NCBI GenBank assembly: GCA_913054445.1
Contig: CAJXIK010000017.1
Span: 1 to 16,920 of the forward strand
Direction of reading: 5' to 3'
DNA: 16,920 nucleotides
Source of the DNA: an uncultured Bermanella sp.
GTDB lineage: Bacteria; Pseudomonadota; Gammaproteobacteria; Pseudomonadales; Oceanobacteraceae
Of the stretch, positions 13,253 through 16,920 are shown piece after piece. Made by a program: the position numbers and the translations under genes. The notes below the pieces were generated by a model. It did not search any database, had not been told where the DNA came from, and was given only the letters and a program-made list of their open reading frames with translations. Within the stretch, counting starts at the first letter, position 1. Each line of letters opens with the position of its first letter.

Positions 13253-15261
13253 GCCTGTTGCTGAAGCCAGCGCGCCACCTTCTCTTTAAATTCCTTGCTG
13301 GCTTTCTTGGGAAAGGGCAGCTGCCAGCCTTGGCAGCGCGTCAGTAGTTGCTTGGCATGCTCGTAGCTTCCCCTTTGGGTTAGGAACGCGTTTAACATGC
13401 GGCGCTCATTTTCATTGAGCGCGGCCATGTTCGTTATTTTTCCTGTAGACCTTAAAAAGCCAGCCTCGGCCGCGTGTGCCAGTTCGATTCCTTGTGGGCT
13501 CAGGCCTTGCAGAGTGAGCGCCGAATAGGTGCCGCTGGCGGCGTCCCGCTTGTTGCCAACCCGAACGCGGCGAAAGCCATTCTTTAGCCAAAACCCCCTA
13601 ACATCGTGACTGTCGGCATAGCTGGAGCCCAAGTAGTCGTATTGGTGACTCTTAAGGTGCTGGCCGACGGCCGTGAGCAAACTGCTGCCTAGTTGTTGCT
13701 GTTGCAGGTTGGGCAGGGTGGCGATGCGTATGATGCGCGCGCCTTTTAAGGCCAGTGCCTGCACTAGGCCCATGTGGTGGGCCAATACTTGAGGCATGAG
13801 GTGCCCCCGAGGGCGACGCAGGCCGTTGAATATGTCTCGGTGCAGGGGCAGCTCTATGCCCGGTTTATCTGTGGGTTGGCCGAGCATTGGCCCTTCCTTG
13901 CTAATGAGGCAGGCCGCCAACACCCGCGCCTGCCGGTCGCCATTGAATAACACGAATAGCTTAAAATCGGGGGCATCCAGTATGTCCCTAAGATCGCTGG
14001 GGCGGGTTTGGTAATGTGCTTGAATGAGCAGGCCAAATACCTCTTCGAGCAGTGCGTTGTCTGTGGCCAGTTGTTGTTGATCGACCAGCCTCATAACAGG
14101 CGTGACCACCTGTTGGGGGCTAAGGGTTAGGCCGCGAGGCTCGCTGTTAAGGCAGAAAGTCGCGAACAGCCAGCGTTCAAGGGGGTCGGACTGGGCGTAG
14201 CGGATGGGGCTAGACAGGGTGTGATAGTAGACGCTGCTGGTGGCTGCCTGGCTGTTTAAGTGGCGTAAGAAACGCACCTGAAAGCCCTTGCCGGTTCCCT
14301 CGTAGCCATGGGTGGTGGTGGCCATGATGAGCTTGCCCATATGCTCGCTGTATTGAATTAACAGGTTGATTGCGAGGCTGGCGGCTTCATCGACCAGCAA
14401 CACATCGTCACGGCCGACGGTGGTGAGTACCTCTTCGGGCGCAATGAAGGTGATGCGCTGTGTGCGCACCGCAGGCCCGAGGGCCTTGTAAATGGCTCGG
14501 CAGGCAGCCTTGTTGGGGGCGGTTAAATAAAACTTTATACCGTTATCTATGTTTGCATCCATGGCTTGCGAGAGCAGTTTACCAAGCAGGTGGGATTTGC
14601 CTCGGCCACGGTCGGCGGTGATGACGTGCAGGTATTGCGAGTCCTTGAGGTGCTCACAAATGGCCTCGTAGACCTGCATCTGGTCGGCACTCAGAGTGGT
14701 GGCTGCGCGCCACGCCTTCTCCGGATTATTAGCTGGGTTATTGCCTATATTGACGGGTGGAATCTGGGGCAGCTTAGTGTCTGGCTTGATGATAGTGATG
14801 TCATGCTGCCTTGCCTGATCTAGCAGGCGGCGAATCATGTGGCCGTTGTTGGGGGCGGGCATGGCCTGCGCGGTGTGGGGCGCGCGCTGCTGGGCGAAAT
14901 CATCTGTGTACTGGGGCCATGCCTGCGTGTCTGGGCACAGCATGAATAGTATGCCGCCACAGGTGAGGGTGCCCGCTATGGCGGTGAGGGCATCTGGGTA
15001 TAGACCTTCATGGCAATTAAAGACGAGCTGGTCAGATTCATAGCCTAAGAGGTTGCTGGGTTTGTTGGTGGCCAGAGGCTGGCCGTTAATGCCGGGCGGA
15101 ATATGGCGGCTGATGATGCCGTTGTTGTCATGCTGAGCCAGCCAGGGTGCCAGCAATGGCCAGCTCCAATGCAGTGGCCCAGATAGCATAATCACCTGGC
15201 GGTGCCCCCGCTTGGCGGACGATAGGGATAGGTGGGATAGGAAGCTTAACCAGGCGTGCAT
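13249..15261 (-). CDS. tmcA: tRNA(Met) cytidine acetyltransferase TmcA
   Basis: TmcA forms N4-acetylcytidine at the wobble position of elongator tRNA-Met using ATP (or GTP) and acetyl-CoA. At 670 residues it matches E. coli TmcA (671). The N-terminal region (about 1-180) is poorly conserved. The helicase-like module has Walker A ADRGRGKSHLLG (216-227), Walker B LLVDEAASLAI (288-298) and GYEGTGKGF (319-327). The GNAT module has RIATLPNLQQQQLGSSLL (512-529), an acetyl-CoA loop, and VRGFWLKNGF (554-563). The C-terminal segment is tRNA-binding in the family. It sits between mrp and dcd, convergent with the first and divergent from the second, near metG, whose enzyme charges the tRNA it modifies. 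Confidence 0.97.
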   Translation of the reverse strand: MHAWLSFLSHLSLSSAKRGHRQVIMLSGPLHWSWPLLAPWLAQHDNNGIISRHIPPGINGQPLATNKPSNLLGYESDQLVFNCHEGLYPDALTAIAGTLTCGGILFMLCPDTQAWPQYTDDFAQQRAPHTAQAMPAPNNGHMIRRLLDQARQHDITIIKPDTKLPQIPPVNIGNNPANNPEKAWRAATTLSADQMQVYEAICEHLKDSQYLHVITADRGRGKSHLLGKLLSQAMDANIDNGIKFYLTAPNKAACRAIYKALGPAVRTQRITFIAPEEVLTTVGRDDVLLVDEAASLAINLLIQYSEHMGKLIMATTTHGYEGTGKGFQVRFLRHLNSQAATSSVYYHTLSSPIRYAQSDPLERWLFATFCLNSEPRGLTLSPQQVVTPVMRLVDQQQLATDNALLEEVFGLLIQAHYQTRPSDLRDILDAPDFKLFVLFNGDRQARVLAACLISKEGPMLGQPTDKPGIELPLHRDIFNGLRRPRGHLMPQVLAHHMGLVQALALKGARIIRIATLPNLQQQQLGSSLLTAVGQHLKSHQYDYLGSSYADSHDVRGFWLKNGFRRVRVGNKRDAASGTYSALTLQGLSPQGIELAHAAEAGFLRSTGKITNMAALNENERRMLNAFLTQRGSYEHAKQLLTRCQGWQLPFPKKASKEFKEKVARWLQQQA

Positions 15262-15292
15262 ATGTTCGCTGTTACTCAGTTTGAAAGAACGG

Positions 15293-15298
15293 TAGAAT
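15293..15298 (+). promoter_or_regulatory. Possible -10 element of the dcd promoter
   Basis: TAGAAT lies 34 nt before the dcd ATG in the 71-bp spacer between divergent tmcA and dcd. The sequence 17 nt upstream (TGTTAC) is a poor -35. Confidence 0.25.
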
Positions 15299-15332
15299 CT
15301 GCGCCAATTGTATCCAGATTGATAGGCTTTGC

Positions 15333-15914
15333 ATGCGTTTAAGTGATGGTGATATCGAGGCGGCCCTAGAAAGTGGCCACATTAAGCTCACGCCCCGGCC
15401 CGATGAAAATGCCATTTCCGGTATTAGTGTGGATTTGCGTCTGGCCAAGGGCTTTCGCGTGTTTAGTAATAACTCGATGCCTTTCCTCGATTTATCGGGC
15501 AGGCGCGAGCAGCTCAATAAAGACATCGATCGTGTCATGGGCAAAGAGATCATCATCGAAGGAGATGATGCTTTTTTTATTCATCCGGGTGAGTTGGTGT
15601 TGGGCAGCACCCTAGAGTCGGTGGAGATTCCAGATGATCTCGTGGGGTGGCTAGATGGCCGCTCCAGTTTGGCGCGCTTAGGGCTAATGGTGCATGTGAC
15701 GGCGGGGCGTATCGATCCGGGCTGGAAAGGGCAGGTGGTGCTGGAATTTTATAACCTGGGTAAGATGCCGCTGGCACTCAAGCCCGAGATGATTATCTGC
15801 GCATTGAGCTTCGAAACCCTGTCAAACCCCGCTAAGCGACCCTATTGCTCGCGGCAAAATGCCAAGTATAAAAACCAGCAGGGGGCGATCTCGTCACGCA
15901 TGGGGGATGATTAG
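15333..15914 (+). CDS. dcd: dCTP deaminase
   Basis: Dcd deaminates dCTP to dUTP, feeding dTMP synthesis. It has 193 residues, identical in length to E. coli Dcd. VGWLDGRSSLARLGLMVHVTA (104-124) contains the nucleotide-binding RSSLAR with Arg110, Ser111 and Arg115. RIDPGWKG (126-133) and VVLEFYN (135-141) carry the catalytic Glu138. AKYKNQQGA (177-185) is the C-terminal lid. Arg126 is also present. TAGG lies just before the ATG. It ends 4 nt before the stop of the convergent DUF3108 gene, leaving no room for a separate terminator. Confidence 0.98.
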   Translation: MRLSDGDIEAALESGHIKLTPRPDENAISGISVDLRLAKGFRVFSNNSMPFLDLSGRREQLNKDIDRVMGKEIIIEGDDAFFIHPGELVLGSTLESVEIPDDLVGWLDGRSSLARLGLMVHVTAGRIDPGWKGQVVLEFYNLGKMPLALKPEMIICALSFETLSNPAKRPYCSRQNAKYKNQQGAISSRMGDD

Positions 15915-15918
15915 CCCT

Positions 15919-16692
15919 TTAAAACCCCAGTAAGGTGCGCCCCTCAAGCTGGGCATCTTTCAGTAATATGGTGTTTTTGTCGCCGTTGCCTTTGACCTTG
16001 ACCAGCTTAACCAGGAGATAATCATAATCCTTGGCATACCAAATACGGGTGGACTCTTTTTTATTTTTTAAGTGGGTCTGCTGCACCTCGACGGCGGCGA
16101 TGTTGCCCTGCTTGGTTTTTAGCAGCCCTTCTCCCACCACCTTGAAATAGTAGTGTTTAAGGCGGTTCTTGTAGGCGATAGGGTATTCAAACTGTGTTTT
16201 TCCTGCCATCAGTTCGAGGCGAATCTGTTCCTGATAACTCATGTTGTCCTGTAGGTGCTCGGGCAACTCATATTGCGCCCAACTATCTTTTTTAGGTAGC
16301 CATAACGTTTTCTCAGCCCAGTTAAACTCTTGACTGCGGTGGGATTTACTTAAAAAGCCAGTGGTCTTATAACGGTATTTCTGGGGCAAAATCACCTGCT
16401 CAAACACGTTGAAGTGGGATATTTCACTGAGGTCGGCAATGGATGAGTAGGCTTCGAAGGACAGTGTCCAATCGTATTCTTCTGCGGCTTTTAAGGTGCG
16501 CGTGGCCTCGATGGTGACGGGAAACCAGCTGGCCTTCCAGGTGACTTCATAGTTTGCGCTGTAGGGGGTGAGGGTGGGGCTAGATAATGCCACACTTTCG
16601 CGGCTGCCATCGGAATTGGCGAGGGGTGCCTCGGCGAAGCTGATGCTTATGCTGCATAACAATAAAGCAGCGCTAATGATGAAATTAAACAA
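15919..16692 (-). CDS. Exported DUF3108-family protein
   Basis: The 257-residue protein has a hydrophobic signal peptide ending near SFAEA (about residues 18-22), then a beta-rich domain typical of DUF3108 proteins of gammaproteobacteria. Marks include YSANYEVTWKA (44-54), YRYKTTG (105-111), and the late TRIWYAKDYDYLLVKL segment (216-231). Function is unknown; the family is thought to be periplasmic. As listed, the start is TTG (16692-16690). No ATG or GTG is available before the in-frame TGA 33 nt upstream. The visible N-terminus MFNFIIS lacks the positive charges normal for a signal peptide, whereas the upstream in-frame codons read RIRPVT. The true start may therefore be a rare codon such as ATT, or the sequence may hold an error. 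Confidence 0.8.
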   Translation of the reverse strand: MFNFIISAALLLCSISISFAEAPLANSDGSRESVALSSPTLTPYSANYEVTWKASWFPVTIEATRTLKAAEEYDWTLSFEAYSSIADLSEISHFNVFEQVILPQKYRYKTTGFLSKSHRSQEFNWAEKTLWLPKKDSWAQYELPEHLQDNMSYQEQIRLELMAGKTQFEYPIAYKNRLKHYYFKVVGEGLLKTKQGNIAAVEVQQTHLKNKKESTRIWYAKDYDYLLVKLVKVKGNGDKNTILLKDAQLEGRTLLGF

Positions 16693-16730
16693 AGTGACTG
16701 GCCTAATCCTTGAAGCTGGCCCTCAGTATA

Positions 16731-16765
16731 AGCCCATTTACTGGCAAGGTGCCAGTACATGGGCT
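16731..16765. repeat. Near-perfect 16-pair hairpin with 3-nt loop
   Basis: The arms 16731-16746 and 16750-16765 are reverse complements at 15 of 16 positions; the single mismatch is 16738 against 16758. The loop is AGG. Outer arms read AGCCCAT and ATGGGCT; inner arms read ACTGGCA and TGCCAGT. The minus-strand continuation TTATACTG is not a U-run, so a standard terminator is doubtful. Confidence 0.75.
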
Positions 16766-16822
16766 AGGACCCAGGGCAATCGCATTAAAATTAAAGCCAC
16801 ACCACTGCGTTTCCCCGCCAGC

Positions 16823-16842
16823 CTGAAATGGTGCTATTTCAG
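16823..16842. repeat. 7-bp inverted repeat with 6-nt loop
   Basis: CTGAAAT (16823-16829) and ATTTCAG (16836-16842) are exact reverse complements. It lies 25 nt after the triple stop of the possible upstream gene on the minus strand, without a T-run. Confidence 0.5.
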
Positions 16843-16866
16843 TTTGCGGCCGCCATACTCTCATCA

Positions 16867-16920
16867 TTAAATAGGATCCATGGAGGCTTCCTGAAGCATT
16901 CGACAATTGCATCCTGCATT
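16867..16920 (-). CDS. Possible 3' end of an upstream gene, cut by window edge
   Basis: A minus-strand frame enters at the right edge and reads 17 codons, ending MLQEASMDPI and then TAA-TGA-TGA in a row (16869-16861). Three consecutive in-frame stops suit a real gene end, but the piece is too short to identify. Confidence 0.25.
   Translation of the reverse strand, partial: NAGCNCRMLQEASMDPI

Larger units (their letters stand above)
16693..16866. other. Non-coding spacer with two hairpins upstream of the DUF3108 gene
   Basis: No convincing gene is present in these 174 nt. The stretch holds a strong hairpin (16731-16765), an A/T-rich patch (about 16782-16796) and a second 7-bp inverted repeat CTGAAAT/ATTTCAG (16823-16842). 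The minus-strand frame open across this stretch has no family features. Confidence 0.5.

Noticed and set aside
16700..16850. Integron attC site or MITE
   Set aside because: The hairpins lack the attC core boxes and no flanking terminal inverted repeats or target duplications are visible.
16703..16912. 69-codon minus-strand frame upstream of the DUF3108 gene
   Set aside because: It runs through both hairpins, has no domain-like features and a competing frame ends nearby with triple stops; more likely non-coding.

Overview
The window looks like chromosomal core DNA of a gammaproteobacterium, GC-rich and probably aerobic or marine (Pseudomonadales/Cellvibrionales-like). The grounds are a complete rnfABCDGE-nth cluster in the enterobacterial/gammaproteobacterial order, divergent metG and mrp/apbC, and gammaproteobacterial forms of TmcA, Dcd and GloA. 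The taxonomic placement is inference. I see no tRNA or rRNA genes, no insertion sequence and no CRISPR array. Almost all of the space is taken by recognisable genes.

Region 1 (1-2466, all minus strand) reads folE2 -> queD-like -> hisI -> a partial SutA-like gene. FolE2 is the alternative GTP cyclohydrolase I that does not need zinc. HisI and QueD homologues recur beside it in bacterial zinc-limitation (Zur) regulons, so I read this as a probable zinc-sparing operon. No classical Zur box is visible. There is a good promoter candidate whose spacer holds a 12-bp perfect palindrome (2533-2544).

Region 2 (2583-9035, minus strand) is one long transcription unit: rnfA-rnfB-rnfC-rnfD-rnfG-rnfE-nth-gloA. 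It encodes the membrane Rnf electron-transport complex, endonuclease III (an Fe-S DNA repair enzyme) and glyoxalase I. Junctions are tight (ATGA, TAGTG, gaps of 4-41 nt), and a terminator-like hairpin closes the unit at the gloA stop codon. A 307-bp spacer (9036-9342) separates rnfA from a divergent gene for a thioredoxin-fold lipoprotein with a CPVC motif. The spacer holds a possible rnf promoter, a small hairpin and a possible 13-codon leader ORF.

Region 3 (9343-15914) holds the lipoprotein gene, then metG (minus) and mrp/apbC (plus) transcribed divergently, then tmcA (minus) convergent with mrp so that one TTAA carries both stop codons, then dcd (plus) divergent from tmcA. Overlapping, mutually exclusive inverted repeats lie between the lipoprotein gene and metG.

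Region 4 (15919-16920, minus strand) holds a DUF3108-type exported protein with an unclear start codon. Its upstream spacer contains a 16-pair near-perfect hairpin, and the last bases may be the 3' end of another gene. Nothing here amounts to a clearly new multi-gene system. The points most worth a second look are the putative zinc-sparing operon with its palindromic promoter, the two-module QueD-like protein, the divergent thioredoxin-like lipoprotein, and the strong hairpin upstream of the DUF3108 gene.
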